Origin: Gongronella butleri
Taxonomy: Eukaryota; Mucoromycota; Mucoromycetes; Mucorales; Cunninghamellaceae
DNA: 64,000 nucleotides
NCBI GenBank assembly: GCA_025201375.1
Contig: JAIWZP010000014.1
Coordinates: 372,001 to 436,000 of the forward strand
Direction of reading: 5' to 3'
Made by a program: the position numbers and the translations under genes. Under the pieces are notes generated by a model that was not told the DNA's origin, ran no database searches, and saw only the letters and a list, made by a program, of their open reading frames with translations. Each line of letters begins with the position of its first letter. Positions within the stretch are counted from its first letter, which is position 1. Shown here in pieces: positions 55,145 to 64,000 of the stretch.

Positions 55145-55622
55145 ATAGATCCCCCCTTTCATAATAAAAAAAATCTCGCCATTGTCCTTTCTTGATCATC
55201 GCATATGTCACAAAAACAAACGTTTCACGCATGGAAATAAATAAAATCGCCTTTTTTAAAAAATGGACACCGAGCAAGCATGATTTGTGCGTGCCGCGCA
55301 TCATTTTCTAACAACTACAAATGTGCAAAAAGAGAAATAGCAGGAAAAAATGAGGTGCAATTGCAAGCGCCTCGCTGCATTTATTGGGGTTCTATGGGTA
55401 AAAAGCCAAAGGGGTGGTGCAAGGAAAAAAAAAAGGTTGAAAAGGATGTGTACACGTGTGTTGGAGCTTTTGCTCTTTAACGATTGACGATGATGCATTG
55501 CCAATGGGGGCATTGATCATGGAAAATGGGCGAGAGCGAGGTGGAAAAAGGGAATTGAGAGGTGAAAATGGTGCAAGACGAGTCGGTGGACGGGATATTT
55601 GGTGCTTTGCAAGATGGATTGC
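55145..55622. other. Convergent intergenic region
   Basis: 3' flanks of uL14 (+) and the NDUFB2-like gene (-), with AATAAA-like signals near 55238-55246. Nothing else is seen. Confidence 0.45.
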
Positions 55623-55793
55623 TTAGTGATGCTCGTCATCGTGGCCATGCGCATCCCAAGGATGCTGCAAGCCGAGCAAGACGGGGCCATCCTGCTTGGC
55701 GCGGTACATCATCCAGAACCACATGGAGGCACCGAGGACTTTGCCGGTGAAGCGGTGCGCAAAGCTGGCAGCGTGAGGGTGGAAACCAGCCAT
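55623..55793 (-). CDS. Complex I accessory subunit, NDUFB2-like (56 aa)
   Basis: Single-exon 56-residue protein. After MAGFHPHAASFAHRF comes TGKVLGASMWFWMMYRAKQD, then GPVLLGLQHPWD and a His/Asp-rich tail (HGHDDEHH). The short single membrane helix (about 18-31), the YRAKQDGP..LG..HPW motif and the His-rich end fit fungal NDUFB2/AGGG-type subunits of NADH:ubiquinone oxidoreductase in the mitochondrial inner membrane. The start is the only ATG giving the conserved N-terminus. It lies 183 bp from the Hub1-fusion gene, same strand. Confidence 0.75.
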   Translation of the reverse strand: MAGFHPHAASFAHRFTGKVLGASMWFWMMYRAKQDGPVLLGLQHPWDAHGHDDEHH

Positions 55794-55975
55794 GATGGAG
55801 TGAAAAATTAAAAAGTAAAAAAGAGTGGGGAGAGAAGGAAGAACAGAAGGAAAACAAAAGAAGCAAATGGGTCTTTGCCCTTTGGAAGTCACAATTTCCG
55901 CCCTACGCCGAGGGCAATTGATTGTCCGCTGCCCAAAATTGGCACATTGCGGCCAGTCGTTTTTTTTTTATTTTT

Positions 55976-56696
55976 TCATCGGTAATACAACTCGACATTC
56001 ATGCCATCGTGCAGCTCGTCTGGGCAAAAAAGAAAAGAAAAGGCAAAAAAAAAAAAAAGGTGAGAAATGGGTTCCATGGGTGCTTAAAAGTGAAAAACTT
56101 ACAATCCTCGAGGGTGATGTGATCCTTGAATTCCTTGTACCATTTCTTGAGGACGATCTTTTTCGGATCTGTGCCAATCTGAGCGGCGGCAAGCTTCTTA
56201 AAGTCGCCAATGGTGTCGGAAGGGCTGCATTTGACGCGTACTTTTTTACCCAAGCGATCGTTCAATTCGATTTCGACGAGTCTGTATGCCATGCTAGGGC
56301 GCGTGCTGACCGTCTTTTTGGGCGGCTTGCTTTCCTTGGCAGGTGACGGACTGCGGCGGCGGTCGTGCCTGCTGCTGCTGCTTCTGCTGCTGCTCTTGTG
56401 CGACGGCGACCGTGAACGGCTTCTGTAGCGTTTGCGCGGTGGAGACCGTGACCGGCGACGCGGGGAACGCGACCGGTGCCTGGGCGACCGTGACCGACGA
56501 CGAGGAGAGCGCGACCGGTCGCGGTCACGGTGGCGGCGCGAGCTTTCCTTGTCCTTTTCTTTGTCGTCACCACGCAAAGCGGCACGTTGCTCGTCCGCCT
56601 TGCCCAATTCCTCTAAAACAATCATATAAGCACCCTTGTTGAAATTGAAGCGTTCCTTTGCTTACCTTTTTTGTCGTGCTTTTTGAATTTTAGCAT
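55976..56696 (-). CDS. HUB1: Hub1/UBL5 ubiquitin-like protein with an N-terminal RS domain
   Basis: Three exons: 56696-56666, 56612-56103 and 56019-55976; 194 aa. The C-terminal 77 residues (from Met118) are a full Hub1/UBL5: [48 protein letters not shown], ending in YYR (double Tyr, no Gly-Gly). Hub1 binds HIND elements of spliceosomal proteins such as Snu66 and modulates alternative splicing without conjugation. Residues ~30-100 are an arginine-serine domain (repeated [11 protein letters not shown]), and the first 30 are Lys/Glu-rich. The usual Hub1 is about 73 residues with no extension. The internal Met at 56290-56292 could also give a stand-alone Hub1. Confidence 0.9.
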
Positions 56697-56897
56697 TGAA
56701 AATGGGACAAAGAAAGAAAAAGAAAATAAAAGAAAAAAGTAAAGCAACCACAGGATCAATTTGTCAGCGGGCCATTTTTTTTTTTTGGGCTTTATTTTTT
56801 TCTCAGTCAAAATGCGGGCCTTTTTTTAAGCATGAGGGAGGGGTCCTTTTTTTTTTCCCTGTTTCTCTTTTACTTTTTCATCTCTTCTTGCTTTGCC

Positions 56898-59041
56898 ATG
56901 CAGCCTCCTCTGCTAAATGACACGCCCGACCCTTTACTCATCGGTCTCCAAATTAAGTCGCTTGAGCAACCCACTCATTCTGTGCGTCTCCCTCGCAACT
57001 CGTCGGTTCTCGAGCTCAAAAACGTAATCCAGACGACGCTCGACGTCGACAGCGGTCGCCAGCGCTTGATATTCCAAGGCAAGGTCCTCAAGGACGACAA
57101 GAACCTTATGGACTATGGTAAGTCTCTACTTTCTTTGTCATTTGTTTTGGGCTCAATTCTTTTTGTTTTGCGTTTTCTTGCAGCCAACCTGGATGACGGC
57201 AAGGTCGTCCACCTCGTGGTGCGCCCCTTGGATGCTCCCCACAATCCAATGAATGGTAAGTTGGCTCTTGGATTGCACCAATGGCAACATAACTCACTTT
57301 TTTTCATTGTTTTCAAGACGAACCACAATCCCAGCAGCGACGTCGGCAACGAGCAACCGGTGCCCCCTTTGCTTCGCTTGCCAGTCGCTTCCCGCTGATG
57401 GAGGGAATCACCTTTATCACACTTGACGCTCATATCGGCGGACCAGGCATGGATCATCCTTCCGTAAGCAGCGAAAACACAAAGAAAAAAAATGAAAAAA
57501 AAGGCGCTCAATTCCTTTTTCCGTTTGCCAGTTCGCCTCGCTTTTCCAGGGCCTGACCGGCGGTACCCCTCAAGCAGCCGGCACGACCACGACCACCAGT
57601 CATTCATCCTCATCGACTACCACGACGACCAATTCGACGCCCACGCGCCCTGCCACACGGTCCACGACAACTAACACAATGGTAAGAGCAATTGGAAGGA
57701 ATGCAATTGACGCAAAAGCGAGCCCGCCCCAATGGGAGTAAAAGGGCACAAAATAGAGGCGCAATGGGCACAAATGGGCACAAATGGGACAATTGACCTC
57801 ATTTCTTTGTGTTTTTGTTTCTTTCGTTGTAGCCTGCCAACGCGCCCCTCTCGTCGGCCGCGTCCTCATTATTCCCTGGCTTGTTTGCACGCTCCATTGA
57901 ACGCCGTCGATCCAATGAGTCTCTCGGCGCCAATTCCAACAACAACAGCCAAAACAACACCTCGACTACCAACACGGCTGCCAATGCCAATGCATCCACC
58001 TCCTTCACAGGCTCCTCTCGCATGCCCTTCCCGGTAAAAAGCCCTTTGCATGACCAGGTCAAAATCAATTCGGCCCCTTGCTCACTTTTTTTTTTTTTTT
58101 TTCGTACAGTCCTCGGTGGAAATGCGTCTCTCTCGAACCATCGCTTATATCCGCAATGTCCGCAACATCCTCGATGCACCAGCCGACCAACGTGAGTCAA
58201 TGACAAAAATTGATGGAGGAAAAAAAAGAAAAAAAAAAAAAACAAGCACAGGCGTCCTGACGACTTTTTTTTTTTACTTCTCAAGAGATGAGCCAGATCC
58301 CGTACACGTCGGCGTCGTCTGCCGAATTCATCCAAGAGATCCGGTCCATGCTCCGTGGGGAAGGCAACTCACAATCGCATCAAGTCGGCATGGTGATGAA
58401 TGAATTGGCCGATCTCATGGAACAGGGCGCTCCTTGGTTGCGCGAGACTGCTCAGGAACTTCAATCCACAGCCCAGCAACCCAATGTAAGTCGCCTAGCT
58501 CATGGGAACATATGCATGAAAACCAGGGTGGGAGCTCATTTTGCCTTATCTTCGTTTTTTTTTTTCGTTTCAGGACAACACGCCCCTCTTTTATCGCGTA
58601 TTGCGCGCAGCGCGCATTGTGCAAGGGATGAGCCTGATCCATCACTTCCTTGGCTCGGTGCTTGCGAGCGCAGATATGGACGGTCGACGACAGCAAACCA
58701 ACCAAGACGCCAACTTTATCTTGCCCAATGTTCTCTGGCCACCTGACACCAATGCCACGCGTCCTGCCACGTCCACGCCCACCACACGCAGCACGTCCAC
58801 CACCACCACCACCGTGACGCCACCTACACGCGCATCATCCAGACCTGTTAGCGTATCCACCACAACCACCACCCAATCGACACGCCGCTCTTCATCGTCA
58901 TCGTCATCCTCCTCATCAGCTTCTCAGCAAGGCTCGTCTGGACGAGGCTCGAAGCGCCGCAATACCTCGCGCGACGACGAGTCGAGCAACAAGCGCCACG
59001 CAAAGGGAAAACAGCGAGAATCAAAGGATAAAACCGAATAG
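56898..59041 (+). CDS. Ubiquitin-like-domain protein, BAG6/Scythe- or ubiquilin-like
   Basis: Eight exons: 56898-57117, 57184-57255, 57318-57463, 57532-57681, 57833-58033, 58110-58191, 58286-58485 and 58574-59041; 512 aa. An N-terminal ubiquitin-like domain (about 14-92) has IGLQIKSLEQPTHSVRLP and QRLIFQGKVLKDDKNLMDYG. A Thr/Ser-rich linker follows, then a helical part (MRLSRTIAYIRNVRNILD, VMNELADLMEQGAPWLRETA, FYRVLRAARIVQGMSLIHHF). The C-terminal ~110 residues are Ser/Thr/Arg-rich with basic RGSKRRN and KGKQRESK runs, possibly nuclear-targeting. The layout resembles BAG6, which chaperones mislocalised membrane proteins toward the proteasome; a BAG-like C-terminal domain was not identified, so the subfamily is tentative. 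Confidence 0.75.
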
Positions 59042-59607
59042 GCCCAATTTTTCCTCTTGCATCTCCATCCACTTTGCATATACCTTGTCTTTTTTTTTCT
59101 TACTTGTATCTTCCCCAGCCTCTTCACCCCCAACCATCCACCTCGAAATCTTTCCATCGATGCTTCTCCTCCTCTTTTCTTCACCTCCGCACATCGCACC
59201 GTGTACCTACTGATTGTATAGATCTGAAATGATGGTTGCGGCCTCCCAGCCACACTTCCTCTCACGCACGAGCCGCATTGAATAATAAAAAGATCTTTGA
59301 AACATCTGCAAAAATGCAATTTGGCATTTTGATTCCCTTGCCCAGCACTCTTTTGTGCCGCCGACAGCTGTCATCATAGGCGTACCGGTGCTCTGCAATT
59401 AGTAAATTGGAGATCGATGACGACGCTGCCAAGAAAACAGCCAAATTGCGATTTTTTTAAATTATTCTGGTCGTTTGTCGATAACTTCACAGACTGCTAA
59501 ATCGTTTGCTTTTTAGACAAGATAGATCATGCTTTCTCTTTCGAATGAGGCCACCCTTGCAGCACTGCGACCACTGAATGGCGATCAAACGCGATCTTCC
59601 ACTTAAC

Positions 59608-59639
<32 letters not shown>

Positions 59640-60703
59640 AATTTTGTCAGATTCAAACGATCAAGGTTGCATCAAAACAGGCACAAGCATTCAGTCCATC
59701 CAAGCATCAATGATTGAATCAAATTTCAGAACCGCCATTGCGTTGAATTTGTGCATTCTAATCAATTTGTACACCGTAACGGTTGTAAATCCACATACAA
59801 TGGGATGAAGTGATAATTTGCCAAATCCGTTTTGACTATTCGATGCACCTTGGAGCATAGATTCACTTTATGATAAGTCTCAAAGTGACTGATCGCGTTC
59901 CTACCGAAAAAACAAGAATTGTGAAAAATATAATATCTGGTTGCCGAAAACTCGATACTCCATGCAGTGCTGCTGGATCGCCTGAAGTGCAGGTTGTGCT
60001 TTATTGCTTTGCTCTTGTGTAAAAATCATTACACAGAAAGCGAGGCTCGTATTTGAGATCGAGTGACTCGCAGTTGCTGTTCTTTTGTTGTATTTTGGAT
60101 CTTTGTCAATCGTTTTACAATTTACTAAGAACTCTATTGCTTGCGCCAACGAATTCCAGGGGTTTTCGTCCGAATGGTTCCACTCTGGTGGCACTGCGAT
60201 CTTTGGATGCCGAGAAATGATGATTTTTAAAAATGCAAAATTTTTATGGGGTATAATCAAGACCGTCACGCTATTCAATCCCAAGGTAAACAACTCTCAT
60301 TCACCGACAAAAATGCGCGAAAATCCTGGGGTCCATTGACTGCCTTTCGAGAAAGTCGCGAAGAGCGGCGATTTTTCTTCGCAAGGCTAATTGGGAGCCA
60401 AGTTTGTCAAAAGACGACGTCATCGTGTCTATTAATACAGATAATTGGCAACAGCAAGATCTAACGCGAACACTCATGCCAAGCAATTACTGAAAAAAAT
60501 ACAATAAATTCCTGCAGCGAGGCTAGTTTTCATCATATTTGCTATATTTTTGATGGATGACGCGCACGAACAGTCTCTTTTTGGCAATGTCGTGCGCGTG
60601 CGCGCTCTGTCACGCATAATATTAAAGAGTTAATTAGTTGTTTTTAATAAATGAAGTGAGAGGGTAAAGAGAACTAAACAAGAAAAAAAAAATAGAAACT
60701 AAA
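59042..60703. repeat. Repeat-relic island
   Basis: 3' UTR to about 59300, then low-GC sequence without genes. Variants of the island blocks occur at ~59475 (TTTGTCGATAACTTCACAGACTG), ~59538 (TCTCTTTCGAATGAGGCCAC) and ~60172 (TCCGAATGGTTCCACTCTGG). A 29-base A-run lies at ~59608-59636. Confidence 0.55.
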
Positions 60704-61879
60704 TCAAGTGCAGTTGCCAGAGGCCATGACGGGGCCGATGTAGGCCGAATTTTCGCGACCTTGGTCATTGGGGCAATCATTGATATCGTATAAAGGATCG
60801 GTCGGGTCATTGCACGTTGTGGGTTGATCTGCCCAAGTACCCAATTGCGATCCCCACTTGTACCCGCCCGTCATGCTGTCGCCATTGGCAATGCAGGGCG
60901 TCACGGGAGTCGTTTCAGGGATGGGCCTTGCATAACACTGGCAAATATTGCCGCCCTTGATGTCATCAATCTGAATGGCTGCGTAGAACGGGCTGTTTCT
61001 TTGTGCGGCAGCTGCTCCCAAGTAGCAATTTTTCATACACTCATTCAAATTTTGGACATTGGATTCAGAGGACCACGTGACGCCACCCGTCGTCAACTCA
61101 TTCGATTGCAAACCCGTGCAGTAGGGCGTGCCGAGAAGCACATTGCAACCTGGTGTCACCTCTGTCAGAGTTTGTGTCGCCATACTCGACACAGTCGTGG
61201 TCGTGGTCGTGTCGTCCGTCTCTGTCACGTTGGTCGTCTGGCTTGTTGAGGTCGTGGTCGTCGACGTGGTCGTTTCCGTGCTCAATTGCGTCGTTGAAGT
61301 CGTTGTCGTGCTTGTTTCTGTCGTAGTGCCTGACGTCGTCTCTGTCGACGTCAAATTCGCGTCTGTTGACACCGTGCTGGTGGTCTCTGTCGTCGTGTAC
61401 GCCGGTGAGCTCGTTGTCAGCGTTCCTCTGCCAAGTGACGTCGATAATGAGGTCGTCGTGGACGTCTGCATCTCTGTCGTGCCTGTGCTGACATGTTCCG
61501 TTGCCGTCACGTTTGTTGTCGTGGTCTCACCTGGCACAGTCGACCTTACAGTCGTTTCTTGTGTCGTCAGCGCCGTGGAAGTGCCTCCTGTTTCGGTGGT
61601 CGTCGACGTGTTTGTTGTACTTGCTGTTTCGACATTTGTCGTTTCATTTGAACTCGTCGACTGGAGCGTCGTTGTCGACGACGTCGTGTCGGTGGACAAT
61701 GCCGTGGTGGTCGACGTCGTCGTGCTCTCATAGGTCGTGCCTGTGCCCGACCCGCTGAGGCTCGTGGTCGTGGACGTGGTTGTTGTGGTAGTTACCGCGG
61801 GCACATTGGCAGCACGGATCTCAGGCAGGTACGAGAGCACAATGCCGAGCAACACCAAATTAATTGTTCTCGTACGCAT
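60704..61879 (-). CDS. Secreted Thr/Ser-rich protein with a C-terminal WSC-like Cys domain
   Basis: Single exon, 391 aa, starting at the ATG with complement 61877-61879. A signal peptide is clear (MRTRTINLVLLGIVLSYLPE, cleavage likely after IRA). Residues ~27-245 are almost entirely Thr/Ser with Glu/Val, heavily O-glycosylated if secreted. The C-terminal ~140 residues hold about 10 Cys in a WSC-like arrangement (TPGCNVLLGTPYC, then NLNECMKNCYLGAAAAQ, NICQCYARPIP, TPCIANGD, TTCNDPTDPLYD). There is no GPI signal or transmembrane helix at the C-terminus, so it is likely a secreted or wall-associated mucin-like protein. Confidence 0.75.
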   Translation of the reverse strand: MRTRTINLVLLGIVLSYLPEIRAANVPAVTTTTTTSTTTSLSGSGTGTTYESTTTSTTTALSTDTTSSTTTLQSTSSNETTNVETASTTNTSTTTETGGTSTALTTQETTVRSTVPGETTTTNVTATEHVSTGTTEMQTSTTTSLSTSLGRGTLTTSSPAYTTTETTSTVSTDANLTSTETTSGTTTETSTTTTSTTQLSTETTTSTTTTSTSQTTNVTETDDTTTTTTVSSMATQTLTEVTPGCNVLLGTPYCTGLQSNELTTGGVTWSSESNVQNLNECMKNCYLGAAAAQRNSPFYAAIQIDDIKGGNICQCYARPIPETTPVTPCIANGDSMTGGYKWGSQLGTWADQPTTCNDPTDPLYDINDCPNDQGRENSAYIGPVMASGNCT

Positions 61880-62810
61880 GAAAAAATGAGTGGTTTTTAC
61901 ACACAAAAATAACTAAAAAGCAAAAAAAAAAAAAAAAGCGTCTATGCAGCTTCCATCCCGCGTACCACGTTCTTTCATAATACTTTTCAATTAAATACAC
62001 TTGATGTAAAATTTCCGAGTGTCTTTGGCACCAACTACAAGGCCATTGACATTCCTACATCAGCACTGGCTTCGGTCGGCTGCCCATTCCATCCACACAC
62101 CAGAAAGAATGCGTGAATTCTTTTGGCTTCACGCGATATAAAAAAAAACAAAACAAAACAAGAGTGTGGAATGGCCCCCTTCTTTCCCCGCACGACCCTG
62201 TCGGCACTCAATTGGTCGCTCCTTGGTCGATCATCGATCAAGTACCCCGAAAAAAAAATAGTGAAAAAAGGGGAAGGGGGTTGTGATGCGGGGGGCCGCT
62301 AAAACAACAACCTGCCAGATTTGACAGCTTTTAGCCTGAGCGGCGCGTAAAGAAATGAAAAAAAAAATCAACCACTCACAGCGTAAAATAAAAACAAAAT
62401 TAAAAACGTAGGAAATAAGAACTGAAAGGAAAAAACCAGCATCTTGGATGTGTCGCCGCTTTCTTTGATCCCCATTTTACCTTAAAAAAAAAAGACTCGG
62501 TTCTATTTCAAATAGCTTACGGGCCGCTTCATTCATTGCACGTCACAAAAAAAAAAAAAAAAAAGGGCAGATTTGTGCCACCGCTTGGCAAATAAAATAG
62601 CCCAATCGGGGCGAAATGGGCGCGTGCGCAGCCGCCCAGTCTCCCGCTCACCCACCAATCTTCCACTCTCCGTCCACCCTAGAACCTTGTTTGGTGAGAC
62701 AATGGCACATGGCTCCCACTTTTTTTTTTTTTTTTTCTGAATTCTCTTTCTTTTTTTATTTTACTGCTTTGTTGATGTAAAAACACCTATTTTTTATTTC
62801 CGCGCCCTCG
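61880..62810. other. Divergent intergenic region
   Basis: Shared upstream region of the WSC-like gene (-) and the nucleotidase gene (+). It contains several A- and T-runs and no supported gene. Confidence 0.5.
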
Positions 62811-64000
62811 ATGCTGTCCATGTTTTCTTTTTTTACGCGCTCATCGGCGCAGCCGTCACGCGTACGCGGTGCAGCAGCGTGGGGCCGACATTTTCACCAT
62901 TTTCACCACGGGCACCACCATCCCAAGGGTCTGACCGCCCATCTACATGAGCGCTATCAAGAAAAGAAGCAGCAGCATCTGAATGCCGCTGCGCGCGACC
63001 ACGGCACAATCCTCTCACACCAAGAGAACCCCATTGACATCATCAACGCCGAGCTCGCTGCCACCAATGGCCTCATTGACCGCCTACCTGAGTCTGTCTA
63101 TGGCCTTGGCACCTCCAACCCTTATCACGTGTAACTTGACCTCTCCCATGCGCCAATTGCTGCGCACCGCTCACTTTTTTTTTTTGGCCTTTTCATCATC
63201 TTTTTTTTTTTTGTGTGCAGATTCACCAACAATGAGCTGGATTTGTCGAACGTCGAAGTGTATGGCTTTGATTACGATGTAAAAAGAACAACAGCACAGC
63301 ACAGCAGGAAATTTCACTTACATTGAATGGTTCAATTTTATGATATGATACTTTTCATGTGAATTGTCGCTTTTTTATAGTACACGCTTGCCAATTACCG
63401 CCATGAGCTTGGTGCTGCCATCTATGACATCCTCAAAAGTATCTTGGTCGAAATGTTTCGCTATCCAATTGCAATCAAGGGTAAGTCGCATCCAATGAAA
63501 AAGATGAAAAAAGGGGCAAAAAGTGCGCGACAGAAAGACAGATGATATCACCTGGAGCTTCAGTACACAACTGACAGTTCTGTTTTTATTTTCTACTCGT
63601 CACACGGTGTCGATAGATTTTCAATATGATCCGGCCTTTGCTATTCGTGGTCTGCATTATGGTAAAATATTAAAAAAGTGAGAAAAATGTCAACGATTTC
63701 GGCATGCGCCTCACATTTGCGTAGATTACAATAATGGCTGGCTCATGAAGATAGATTACATGGGCAATATTCAGCTCAACACAGTGCATGGTACGTCAAA
63801 AAAAAAAAGGGAAATGGAGAAAAAATGCGTTGCGTGACATTTGTGACGCTGATGTGCACTTTGCCCACCCTTCAAGTTGGCCGTGAGCCCATCCCATGCC
63901 CTGACGACGTCATTGATCAGCACCATGGCTTACACATCTCGCCCGAATATCTAAACGAGAACATGTTTCAGCTGAATGATATCTTTTCGCTGCCACAAGC
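62811..64000 (+). CDS. HAD-family 5'-nucleotidase domain protein (NT5DC-like), 5' part
   Basis: Exons 62811-63130, 63221-63278, 63381-63480, 63617-63661, 63725-63790 and 63877 to the window end; the gene continues beyond 64000. The HAD motif I with both aspartates is VYGFDYDYTLANY. The flanking NNELDLSNVEV and FQYDPAFAIRGLHYD are typical of the NT5DC2/NT5DC3 group of purine 5'-nucleotidase relatives. The first ~60 residues are basic, His/Arg-rich and low in acid (MLSMFSFFTRSSAQPSRVRG), compatible with a mitochondrial presequence. Two exons are under 60 bp (58 and 45 bp). Substrate and catalytic completeness cannot be judged from this part. Confidence 0.92.

Overview
The window is about 64 kb of fungal nuclear DNA. 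Genes are closely spaced on both strands. Most are split by short introns (about 50-130 bp) with GTAAG-like donors and very long T-runs before the acceptor. The protein set fits an early-diverging fungus, most likely Mucoromycota: a clustered nitrate assimilation pathway, a voltage-gated (Kv-type) potassium channel, an Atos-like protein and bHLH regulators. That placement is inference from gene content and intron style; no marker gene settles it. All exon joins were worked out by hand from frame, splice sites and family conservation.

Layout. 0-7.3 kb: 3' end of UDP-glucose 4-epimerase, a membrane-type casein kinase I, succinate dehydrogenase iron-sulfur subunit and an Atos-like protein. 7.3-10.7 kb: a gene-free island of decayed repeats. 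10.7-14.7 kb: Kv channel and a homeodomain protein. 16.4-27.3 kb: nitrate cluster, with nitrite reductase and nitrate reductase on the minus strand and a nitrate transporter diverging from nitrate reductase across a GATA-rich promoter. 28.4 kb: a two-exon, 24-residue metallothionein. 28.8-36 kb: an MFS transporter and a kinesin-4-like motor. 36.2-37.1 kb: a DnaJ-C-terminal-domain protein without J domain, whose promoter and first ~30 codons recur at 43.7-44.1 kb joined to a different body and abutting a frameshifted RasGEF fragment. 38.0-40.2 kb: a regulator carrying bHLH, a probable helix-turn-helix segment and four C2H2 fingers. 40.8 kb: an unknown membrane protein. 46.8-52.8 kb: ThrE/Prm10-like transporter, stomatin-like protein and a 3'-5' exonuclease. 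54.2-59.0 kb: ribosomal protein uL14, a small complex I subunit, Hub1 fused to an RS domain, and a ubiquitin-like-domain protein. 60.7-64 kb: a secreted Thr-rich WSC-like protein and the 5' part of a HAD 5'-nucleotidase.

How the genes work together. The transporter, nitrate reductase and nitrite reductase form one pathway from nitrate import to ammonium. SDH2, the NDUFB2-like subunit and the stomatin-like protein are mitochondrial. The rest are unlinked housekeeping or regulatory genes.

The most unusual items are the RS-Hub1 fusion, the bHLH/C2H2 fusion regulator, the duplicated promoter-plus-leader driving two unrelated coding bodies, and a family of decayed dispersed repeats in at least five islands, some rich in TACAGTA/TACTGTA. 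No tRNA, rRNA, CRISPR array or intact transposon was seen.
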